From Streptomyces sp. NBC_01335 (lineage in GTDB: Bacteria > Actinomycetota > Actinomycetes > Streptomycetales > Streptomycetaceae), in assembly GCF_035953295.1 (NCBI RefSeq), contig NZ_CP108370.1, forward strand, positions 2,852,001 through 2,916,000: a stretch of 64,000 bases of DNA, in the 5' to 3' direction. Below the pieces are notes generated by a model. That model ran no database searches and was not told where the DNA came from. It was given only the letters and a program-made list of their open reading frames with translations. The translations under genes and the position numbers were made by a program. This document shows, in pieces, positions 57,067 to 64,000 of this stretch; within the stretch, counting starts at the first letter, position 1, and the number at the start of each line of letters is the position of its first letter.

Positions 57067-58458
57067 GTGGCCGGGGGGAAGCATCAGCCGGGTTCCGCGC
57101 CGCTCCGCGTGCGTCGACGCACCCCGTTCGCCGCCGTTCTCGCGGCCAACACCGTGTCCACCGCGGGCACTTCGCTCACCCTGATCGGGGTGCCGTGGTT
57201 CGTGCTGCAGACCACGGGGAGCGCCGGTCGGGCGGGGATCGTCGCCTTCTGCGCGACCCTGCCCATCGTCGTCTCGGCGCTGGTCGCCGGGCCGCTCATC
57301 GACCGGCTCGGCCGCCGCCGGGTCGCCATCGGCTCCGACCTCCTCTGCGCGCTCGCGGTCGCCGCGATCCCCCTGCTGCACCGGGCGGACCTGCTGGCGT
57401 TCTGGGCGCTCTGCGCGCTCGTCGCGGTGAGCGGGTTCGCCCACACCCCGGGCAACACCGCCCGGTACGTCCTCCTCCCCGACCTCGCCGAGGCGGCCGG
57501 CACCACGCTCGCCCGGGCGGCCGGTCTCCTCGACGCCGTGGGGCGGGGCTCCAGGATGGCGGGCGCCGCGCTCGCCGGGGTTCTGATCTCGCTCACCGGC
57601 CCCGCGTCGGTGCTGCTGATGGACGCGGCCACCTTCGGGATCTCCGCGCTGATCCTCGGCATCGGGCTGCGCGGTTTCCGCGCCGCCGCTCCCGACACCG
57701 GCCGGCAGCCCGTCTCCCTGCGGACCTACCGCTCCGAGCTGCGCGAGGGGTACGGCTATCTGCTCGGCAACCGGCTGCTGCTCGGCATCGTGCTCCTGGC
57801 GATGCTGATGAACGGCACCGACCAGGGCTGGGGCGCCGTCCTGCTGCCCGTCCACGCCGAGGAGTCCCTGGGCGGTGCCACCGCGATCGGGCTGCTCACC
57901 GCGCTCTTCGGCGCGGGCGGGCTGGCCGGAGCCCTGCTCTACGGGGCGTACGGGGCACGGTTCTCCCGGCGGAGGGTGCTCGGGGTGTGCGCCGTGCTGA
58001 GCGGGGCTCCGCGCTTCCTGGTGGCCGCGACGACCCACTCGGTGGCCCCGCTCGCCGTGACGATGGTGTGCGCGGGGGTGGCGGCCGGATCGCTGAACCC
58101 GATCCTCTCCACCGTGATCTACGAACGGGTGCCCGACGCCCTGCGCAGCCGGGTCTCCGGGGCGCTCACCGCGGGCTGCGAGCTGGCGATGCCGGTCGGC
58201 GGCCTCGCGGCCGGGCTGCTCGTGGACGGGGCGGGTGTGCGGGGCGCGCTGCTGCTGACGGGCGGCCTGTTCGTGCTGGCCACGCTCGGCCCGTTCGTGT
58301 TCCCCGTCTGGCGGGAGATGGACGCGGATCCGGCGGCCGGCGTGGCGTCGCCTCCCGTCCCGCCCGCACCGCGCGTGCCTCCGGCGTCCCCGGTACTCAG
58401 CAGCTGGGGACGCCTGCGCCGCGGTCCAGGGCGTCGAGCGCGGACACCGCGCCCTTGA
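57067..58458 (+). CDS. MFS transporter
   Basis: 463 aa, 12 helices, MFS_3-like (enterobactin exporter type). GTG at 57067 is preferred over 57061 because GGGGGGA lies six bases upstream. Motif A is GPLIDRLGRRRVAIGSDLL. The C-terminal 45 residues are Pro/Ala-rich, run past the last helix, and overlap the convergent S16 gene by 62 bases. Likely a drug or metabolite exporter under the preceding regulator. Confidence 0.85.
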   Translation: MAGGKHQPGSAPLRVRRRTPFAAVLAANTVSTAGTSLTLIGVPWFVLQTTGSAGRAGIVAFCATLPIVVSALVAGPLIDRLGRRRVAIGSDLLCALAVAAIPLLHRADLLAFWALCALVAVSGFAHTPGNTARYVLLPDLAEAAGTTLARAAGLLDAVGRGSRMAGAALAGVLISLTGPASVLLMDAATFGISALILGIGLRGFRAAAPDTGRQPVSLRTYRSELREGYGYLLGNRLLLGIVLLAMLMNGTDQGWGAVLLPVHAEESLGGATAIGLLTALFGAGGLAGALLYGAYGARFSRRRVLGVCAVLSGAPRFLVAATTHSVAPLAVTMVCAGVAAGSLNPILSTVIYERVPDALRSRVSGALTAGCELAMPVGGLAAGLLVDGAGVRGALLLTGGLFVLATLGPFVFPVWREMDADPAAGVASPPVPPAPRVPPASPVLSSWGRLRRGPGRRARTPRP

Positions 58459-59185
58459 GGGTGGTGACGGGGATCAGCTTCAGGCCCTTCGGGAGCTCGG
58501 CCGTCGCGGCGCCGCACTCGGCCTTGGGCACGAGGAAGACGGTCGCCCCGTCCCGTCGGGCGGCCTGCGTCTTCAGGGAGACCCCGCCGACCGCGCCGAC
58601 CGTGCCGTCCGCCGCGATGGTGCCCGTACCGGCGATGGTGCGGCCACCGGTGAGGTCGCCGCCGGAGCCGTTGCCGTCGAGCTTGTCGATGATGCCGAGG
58701 GCGAGGAAGAGGCCGGCGCTGGGGCCGCCGATGTCGCCGAGGTCGAGGGAGAACGTCATCGACCCCTGCTCACGGTCGAGGTAGTTCAGGGCGGCGTCGA
58801 CGGCGACGTCCTGGGACTCCTTCATGTCGTTCAGGTTGTGCTGCTCGATCTGCTTGACGGAGCCGCCGGTCGGGTAGACCGAGTCGCGCGACATGACCGC
58901 CCGGTCCGTACGGAACCAGCTGTCGGCCAGGTCGCCGATGCGCACGTCCGCGGTGGGGCCGGTGGCGACGATCGTCGTCATCCGCAGCTGGCCCTCGGTG
59001 GTGCGGGTGGGTGCGCCGGTGATGGTGATCACGGGCTTCCCGCCGGCCTCGCCGAGGACGTTCGCCGTGGTGCCGGGCTGGGCCAGCGTGAACGGCAGCG
59101 GGGCGAGGGCGGCGGTCCCGAACAGGGCGAGCACCGGCAGCGCGCAGAGCGCGAGGGTGCGGGGGCGCGTAAGACGAAGGGGCAC
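58397..59185 (-). CDS. Secreted Lon-like S16 serine protease
   Basis: 262 aa. Signal peptide (ALCALPVLALFGTAALAPLP), a PDZ-like first half with GKPVITITGAPTRT, and a C-terminal Lon proteolytic domain: catalytic Ser156 in GDIGGPSAGLFLALG and Lys205 in VGGVSLKTQAARRDGATVF, with AGTGTIAADGTVGAVGG between. It lacks the AAA ATPase of Lon. Family members act outside the membrane; substrate unknown. Confidence 0.9.
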   Translation of the reverse strand: MPLRLTRPRTLALCALPVLALFGTAALAPLPFTLAQPGTTANVLGEAGGKPVITITGAPTRTTEGQLRMTTIVATGPTADVRIGDLADSWFRTDRAVMSRDSVYPTGGSVKQIEQHNLNDMKESQDVAVDAALNYLDREQGSMTFSLDLGDIGGPSAGLFLALGIIDKLDGNGSGGDLTGGRTIAGTGTIAADGTVGAVGGVSLKTQAARRDGATVFLVPKAECGAATAELPKGLKLIPVTTLKGAVSALDALDRGAGVPSC

Positions 59186-59331
59186 CCGGCCAATCTATCG
59201 GTCGGTGTGCCCCGTCCCGGGCGCCGGGCCCGGCGGCCCGCGGGCGCGGGCGGCCGGGGCCGCCGCGCCCAGACCATACGAAGCCGAAGGATCGTGAACC
59301 TGTCAGCAATAGGACGTCGTCGAGGGACCTC

Positions 59332-59976
59332 TCATCTCAGTGCGTCGGCGACCTCGCGGGCCGCGTCCAGCACCCGGGGGCCGACCCGCTCCGGGATGCA
59401 GTCCGCGAGCATGACCACGCCCACGCTGCCCTCCACGCCGGAGACCCCGACCAGCGGTGCCGCGGCCCCGCTGGCGCCCGCCTCCAACTCCCCCTTGGTG
59501 AGGGTGTAGCCGGGGTGGTCCACGACGGTGCGCTGCCGCGCGGAGAGGATGGCCCGCCCCGCGGCGCCCTGGTCCAGGGGGTGACGGAAGCCGGGCCGGT
59601 ACGCCACGTGGTAGTCGGTCCAGGTGGGCTCCACGACGGCGACGGCGAGCGCGTCCGAACCGTCGACGAGCGTCAGGTGGGCGGTGGCCCCGATGTCCTC
59701 GGCCAGCGAGCGCAGCGCGGGCAGCGCCGCCTCGCGTACGAGGGGGTGCACCTGGCGGCCCAGGCGCAGCACGCCGAGTCCGACCCTGGCCCGGCCGCCG
59801 AGGTCGCGGCGGACGAGGGTGTGCTGTTCGAGCGTGGCGAGCAGGCGGTAGACGACCGTGCGGTTGACGCCGAGCCGGTTGGACAGCTCGGTGACGGTAA
59901 GCCCGTGGTCGGTGTCGGCAAGCAGTTTGAGGACACGTAGTCCTCGGTCGAGTGTCTGGGAAGTCTCCGCGGTCAC
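59332..59976 (-). CDS. IclR-family regulator
   Basis: 214 aa, short for IclR (about 250). GTG at 59976 has GGAGGGG eight bases upstream. HTH at about 8-60: LDRGLRVLKLLADTDHGLTV and SNRLGVNRTVVYRLLATLEQ; effector domain with ALPALRSLAEDIGATAHLTL, HPLDQGAAGRAIL and GVEGSVGVVMLADCIPE. Cys near the end may sense a ligand. No adjacent catabolic operon identifies its target. Confidence 0.87.
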   Translation of the reverse strand: MTAETSQTLDRGLRVLKLLADTDHGLTVTELSNRLGVNRTVVYRLLATLEQHTLVRRDLGGRARVGLGVLRLGRQVHPLVREAALPALRSLAEDIGATAHLTLVDGSDALAVAVVEPTWTDYHVAYRPGFRHPLDQGAAGRAILSARQRTVVDHPGYTLTKGELEAGASGAAAPLVGVSGVEGSVGVVMLADCIPERVGPRVLDAAREVADALR

Positions 59977-60579
59977 GACCCGTCCCCTCCGAGGGTGAGC
60001 GACGGCGGCCGGCTCCACGCACACACGACGCCGGTCCCAGCGGCGACGCACGGAGAGGCCGCCGGTCTGGCCCGGCCGTGTCCGAGATTCCACCTTCGCC
60101 CGAAGGGCGCGGTGCGTACGGAAACGACCTGGTACCGGCTGCGCTCCGCGGCGACGTTGCCACGGGGCGTTCACATATGTTCGGACAGTAGCGAGGCAGT
60201 CCGCTGAGCGGAAGACCTCGTCCAGAATCCGGTCCCCCGCCGCTCCCGCCCCGCATAACCGCCGGTCAGCGCGCGACCGTCCGGAACCCGGACGTCTACG
60301 CGCGTCCAGGTCGTACGACGCGGAGCGTGACGACGGGCACCATTGGTAAACCGGCGTTAACAGTACGTAACAAAAAATCATGACGCGCCGCGCTCGCGGA
60401 GGCAGCGCTCGGCCGCCCGCGTGCGCCGCTCCCGGCCACGCGCGCCGACACCCCGGAGAACCCGAGGGCGTCCCGGCCCGCCCCACGGCGACGGCCCGGT
60501 GCCCGGACGGAGGATTCCGCCGGGGCACCGGGCCGTCGTCACGTCACGCGCCGGTGGACGCGGGAAGTTCCCGAAGCGG
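59977..60579. other. 603-bp noncoding gap
   Basis: Upstream region of the IclR gene plus the terminator of the next gene. A distinctly AT-rich patch lies at 60340-60382 (TTAACAGTACGTAACAAAAA), likely a promoter or binding region. I find no gene or RNA in it. Confidence 0.45.
60490..60537 (-). terminator. Terminator after the SF2 helicase gene
   Basis: Perfect 15-bp stem GACGGCCCGGTGCCC/GGGCACCGGGCCGTC with an 18-base loop, 43 bases past the stop on the minus strand. Confidence 0.75.
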
Positions 60580-62361
60580 TCACTTCATCCGGGTCGCCCA
60601 CTCCTGGACCTTCTTGATCCGGTCCTGGATCTGGCCCGCCGTCGCCTCCGCGCTCGGCGGCCCGCCGCAGACCCGGCGCAGCTCGGTGTGGATCACGCCG
60701 TGCGGTTTGCCGCTCTGGTGGGTGTAGGCGGAGACCATCGTGTTGAGCTGCTTGCGCAGGCTCAGGAGCTGCTTGTGGGTGACGACCGGGCGGGCCTCGG
60801 CGGGCTTCTCCAGGAGGTCGGCCTCGGCGGCGGGCTTCGAGCGGCTGTGGGCGATCTGCCGGGTCTGCCGCCGCTGGAGCAGCAGCTGCACCTGGTCGGG
60901 TTCCAGGAGGCCGGGGATACCGAGGTAGTCCTGCTCCTCCTCGCTGCCCGGGTGGGCCTGCATGCCGAACTCGGCGCCGTCGTAGAGCACCCGGTCGAAG
61001 ACGGCGTCGGACTCCAGCGCCTCGAAGGGCAGCTGCTCCTCGGTCTCCTCGTCCTCCAGCCGTTCGGCGTCGGCGAGGAGCTTGTCCTCCTCCGCGAAGG
61101 GGTTCTCCTCGTCGCTGCCCTTCTTCGGCTTGTCGAGGACGTGGTCGCGTTCGACCTCCATCTCGTTGGCGAAGTCGAGCAGCATCGGGATGGTGGGGAC
61201 GAAGACGGAGGCGGTCTCGCCGCGCCTGCGGGACCGTACGAAACGGCCGACGGCCTGGGCGAAGAAGAGCGGGGTCGAGATCGTCGTCGCGTACACGCCG
61301 ACCGCCAGGCGGGGTACGTCGACGCCCTCGGACACCATGCGGACGGCGACCATCCAGCGCGAGTCGTCCGCGCTGAACTTGTCGATGTTCTTCGAGGCGG
61401 CCTTCTCGTCGGAGAGGACCACGGTCGGCTTCTCGCCGGTGACGGACTTGAGGATCTTGGCGTAGGCGCGGGCCGAGTCCTGGTCGGTGGCGATGACCAG
61501 GCCGCCGGCGTCCGGGATGCCCTTGCGGACCTCGGTGAGCCGCTTGTCGGCGGCGGTGAGCACGTTGGGGATCCAGTCGCCGGTGGGCGACAGGGCGGTG
61601 CGCCAGGCCTGCCCGATGGCGTCCTTGGTCATCGGCTCGCCGAGGCGGGCGGCGATCTCGTCGCCGGCCTTGGTGCGCCAGCGCATGTTGCCGCTGTAGC
61701 TGAGGAAGATCACGGGCCGGACGACGCCGTCGGCGAGGGCGTTGCCGTAGCCGTACGTGTAGTCGGCCGAGGAGCGCCGGATGCCGTCGTTGCCCTCTTC
61801 GTACGTCACGAAGGGGATCGGGTTGGTGTCGGAGCGGAACGGGGTGCCGGTGAGCGCGAGCCGCCGGGTGGCGGGGTCGAACGCCTCCTGGCAGGCCTCG
61901 CCCCAGGACTTCGAGTCACCGGCGTGGTGGATCTCGTCGAGGATGACGAGGGTCTTGCGCTGTTCGCACCGGTTGCGGTGCAGCATCGGGCGTACGCCGA
62001 CACCGGCGTACGTCACGGCGACACCGTCGTACTCGCGGCTCAGCGGCCCGGCGCTGTACTCCGGGTCGAGCTTGATCCCTATCCGTGCGGCGGCCTCCGC
62101 CCACTGCTTCTTGAGGTGCTCGGTCGGCGCGACGACGGTGACCTGCTGCACGACGTGGTGGTGCAGCAGCCACGAGGCGAGGGTCAGCGCGAAGGTGGTC
62201 TTTCCGGCGCCGGGGGTGGCGACCGCGAGGAAGTCGCGCGGCTGCTCCTGGACGTACCTCTCCATGGCGCCCTGCTGCCAGGCTCGCAGCTTGCCCGCGG
62301 TGCCCCAGGGGGCGCGGCCGGGAAAGGCGGGTGAGAGGTGGTGGGAGGCGGTAGTAGTCAC
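60580..62361 (-). CDS. SF2 DEAD/DEAH helicase, RadD-like
   Basis: 593 aa. GTG at 62361 begins TTTASHHLSPAFPGRAPWGT; a frame open to 62418 is not used. Motifs: Walker A ATPGAGKTTFAL, DEIH in LVILDEIHHAGDSKSW, LTGTPFRSD, MVSEGVDVPRLAVG and FFAQAVGRFVRSRRRGE. The last 180 residues are acidic and helical. It is a conserved housekeeping-type Streptomyces helicase, probably in DNA repair, and is unrelated to the island at the left edge. Confidence 0.88.
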   Translation of the reverse strand: MTTTASHHLSPAFPGRAPWGTAGKLRAWQQGAMERYVQEQPRDFLAVATPGAGKTTFALTLASWLLHHHVVQQVTVVAPTEHLKKQWAEAAARIGIKLDPEYSAGPLSREYDGVAVTYAGVGVRPMLHRNRCEQRKTLVILDEIHHAGDSKSWGEACQEAFDPATRRLALTGTPFRSDTNPIPFVTYEEGNDGIRRSSADYTYGYGNALADGVVRPVIFLSYSGNMRWRTKAGDEIAARLGEPMTKDAIGQAWRTALSPTGDWIPNVLTAADKRLTEVRKGIPDAGGLVIATDQDSARAYAKILKSVTGEKPTVVLSDEKAASKNIDKFSADDSRWMVAVRMVSEGVDVPRLAVGVYATTISTPLFFAQAVGRFVRSRRRGETASVFVPTIPMLLDFANEMEVERDHVLDKPKKGSDEENPFAEEDKLLADAERLEDEETEEQLPFEALESDAVFDRVLYDGAEFGMQAHPGSEEEQDYLGIPGLLEPDQVQLLLQRRQTRQIAHSRSKPAAEADLLEKPAEARPVVTHKQLLSLRKQLNTMVSAYTHQSGKPHGVIHTELRRVCGGPPSAEATAGQIQDRIKKVQEWATRMK

Positions 62362-62576
62362 GGTCTCCGGTTCGGGTCTCTCGGGTACGTGGGGCGCTGC
62401 CGGTACCGCCCGGGACACCCGGTACGCGATACGACAACCGGGCCACCTTACCGGGGGCCCGGGCGGAACCCCGTACGAACGAGGCGTGGTTCGGGCCGGT
62501 TGAGACGCTCTTCACAACCGGCCCGGCGGGTTCCCGTGAGGCTCGTACGGCGCGCGGAGTCGGGTTCCCGCGGGGC

Positions 62577-64000
62577 TCAGCCGGCGCGCGGAGCCCGTAC
62601 CCGGGTCGCCACCCAGGCTCCCACCAGGGCGACCGCCGCCATGGGCAGGAAGACCGCCGCGAAGGCCCCCGGGTGGGCCGCCGAGGCGCCCGCCTCCGCG
62701 GTGTCGTGGACGGCGCCCACCGCGCCGCCGCCGAGCGCCGCGAAGGCCGCGCCGCCGATCGCGAGGAGCAGGACGTTGGAGAGGCCGTCGGAGATCTGGA
62801 GGGCGGCGGAGTTGGCGCCCGCCTCCTGCGGGGTGGAGAGCTTGAGCATCATCACGCTGGTCGAGGCGATCACCATGCCCATGCCGAAACACCCGACCGC
62901 CCAGGCGACGGCCACGGTCCAGGCGGGCACGGAGTGGATCAGCACGGAGGGCGCGGCCAGGATCGCCACGGTCACCATGAGCATGCCGACGAACATCAGC
63001 CGCTCCCGGTGCGGCTCCATCCGGGGCCGGGACTGGATGAACGAGCCGAGCGCCCAGGTGCCGCCGCCCGCCGCGAGCGACAGCCCGGCCATCGTCGGGC
63101 TCAGCCCGCGCTGGGTCACCAGCATCAGCGGTACGAAGGACTCGGCGGCGATGAACGATCCGGCCGAGACCCCGCGCAGCAGGACCACGGCGGGCAGCCC
63201 GCGTACGGCGCGCGCGGTGCCGGTGGGCAGCAGCCCCCGGACGGCGGGGACCAGCAGCGCGACCCCGGCGACGGCGGGCAGCAGTGCGAACCAGTCCAGT
63301 TCCTGCCCGGCGTACTGGAGCAGCCCGGCGCCCACCGAGACTCCGAGGGCGAGCCGGATGCGCCGGCGGTCGAAGGGCTGCGCGCCCCCGGCCTCGTCCG
63401 CCGGCCCGGAGGCCCTGCGCCGGATCGCGGGCAGCGCGAGCGCCAGCGGGAAGACGATGAGAACCGGGATGCCGGTGAAGACCCAGCGCCAGCCGAGGTG
63501 CTCGGTGACGGTGCCGGAGGCCAGCGGCCCGACCACGGAGGGGATCACCCAGCTCGCTGCGAAGGCGGCCATGATCGCGGGGCGCAGGCGCTCCGGGTAG
63601 GCGCGGCCGACGACGACGTACAGGGCGACGATCACCAGTCCCCCGCCGAGCCCCTGGACGGCCCGGCCCGCGATGAACATCCACATCCCGGTCGCGCCGC
63701 CGGAGAGCAGCAGCCCGGCGGCGAAGGCGCTGATCCCGGCCGCGAGGGGGCCGAGCGGCCCGCTGCGGTCGGCCCACTGCCCGGAGAACACCATGGCGAA
63801 GAGGCTGGTGGTGAAGTACGCGGAGAAGGCGAAGGCGTACAGCGGCACCCCGTGCAGCTCGCGTGCGGCCACCGGCATCGCGGTGCCCACGGCGGTCGCC
63901 TCGAAGGCGATCAGCAGCACGACGGAGACGATCCCGATGCTCAGGGCGCGGTAGGTCCGGCCGAGCACACCCCCGGTGGAGTCCCCGGCCTCCCCCGCCT
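62577..64000 (-). CDS. MFS transporter, 5' end outside window
   Basis: At least 463 aa, 14-helix-like MFS (DHA2) protein. A GTG at 63968 is in frame, but the frame continues to the window edge (EAGDSTGGVLGRTYRALSIG), so the true start is probably upstream. Helix 1 has VVLLIAFEATAVGTAMPVAA; motif A is SGQWADRSGPLGPLAAG, lacking the usual GR-R. Probably a drug or metabolite exporter. Confidence 0.87.
   Translation of the reverse strand, partial: AGEAGDSTGGVLGRTYRALSIGIVSVVLLIAFEATAVGTAMPVAARELHGVPLYAFAFSAYFTTSLFAMVFSGQWADRSGPLGPLAAGISAFAAGLLLSGGATGMWMFIAGRAVQGLGGGLVIVALYVVVGRAYPERLRPAIMAAFAASWVIPSVVGPLASGTVTEHLGWRWVFTGIPVLIVFPLALALPAIRRRASGPADEAGGAQPFDRRRIRLALGVSVGAGLLQYAGQELDWFALLPAVAGVALLVPAVRGLLPTGTARAVRGLPAVVLLRGVSAGSFIAAESFVPLMLVTQRGLSPTMAGLSLAAGGGTWALGSFIQSRPRMEPHRERLMFVGMLMVTVAILAAPSVLIHSVPAWTVAVAWAVGCFGMGMVIASTSVMMLKLSTPQEAGANSAALQISDGLSNVLLLAIGGAAFAALGGGAVGAVHDTAEAGASAAHPGAFAAVFLPMAAVALVGAWVATRVRAPRAG

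Noticed and set aside
60580..62361. Second helicase as part of a defence system
   Set aside because: It is a single gene in a conserved core context, with its own terminator and no defence neighbours.

Overview
The window is high-GC actinobacterial DNA and almost certainly from a Streptomyces chromosome. The evidence is GC-rich third codon positions, many GTG starts, ATGA/GTGA gene overlaps, an SsgA-like sporulation protein, PncB/PncA, ClpS with a DUF2017 partner, an actinobacterial Mec/CysO/CysM sulfur-transfer set, DUF2510-RDD proteins and divergent GlcNAc-type PTS genes. From memory, the order from the class A penicillin-binding protein through rdgB, rph, the PTS genes, cysM, clpS, pncB, ssgG and hppD matches the SCO29xx region of S. 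coelicolor; no search was run.

Bases 1-8739 are the accessory part. Four tightly coupled + strand genes run in from the left edge: an SF2 DEAH helicase (5' end missing), a UvrD/Rep-like SF1 helicase, a DrmA-type helicase and a DrmB-type DUF1998 protein. A strong hairpin ends the operon. DrmA and DrmB are the core of DISARM anti-phage systems. Here they follow two helicases, and no drmC or methyltransferase gene lies between the left edge and the terminator. This is the best candidate for an undescribed defence variant, but its 5' part lies outside the window.

Bases 8800-25700 hold small conserved proteins, a decayed MFS/TetR pair, a DUF445 protein, an SGNH hydrolase, a DUF1707 protein, a three-gene ABC exporter, a class A PBP, a Gdx guanidinium exporter behind a guanidine-III-type riboswitch, a GroES-like protein, Bcp, an MHS transporter, and two tandem HNH proteins. 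The first HNH gene is broken by two homopolymer frameshifts.

Bases 25800-45700 hold tRNA-Leu(UAG), rdgB, a lipoprotein, rph, PTS EIIB and EIIC genes, a pseudogene and an IS-derived MITE, an MBL hydrolase, a membrane-anchored MazF/PemK-like protein, a 26-bp tandem repeat, cysM/cysO with a cysteine-type leader peptide, mec, an amino-acid permease, DUF2017/clpS, pncB/pncA, an M6 secreted protease and two RDD proteins.

Bases 45800-64000 hold ssgG, a GlcD-like oxidase, a TPR protein, a DUF4097 lipoprotein, hppD with a divergent Lrp/AsnC regulator, a four-gene osmoprotectant ABC importer, an ArsR-type regulator/MFS pair, a secreted Lon-like S16 protease, an IclR regulator, a second SF2 helicase and an MFS transporter that runs off the right edge. 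Intrinsic terminator hairpins separate many of these units.
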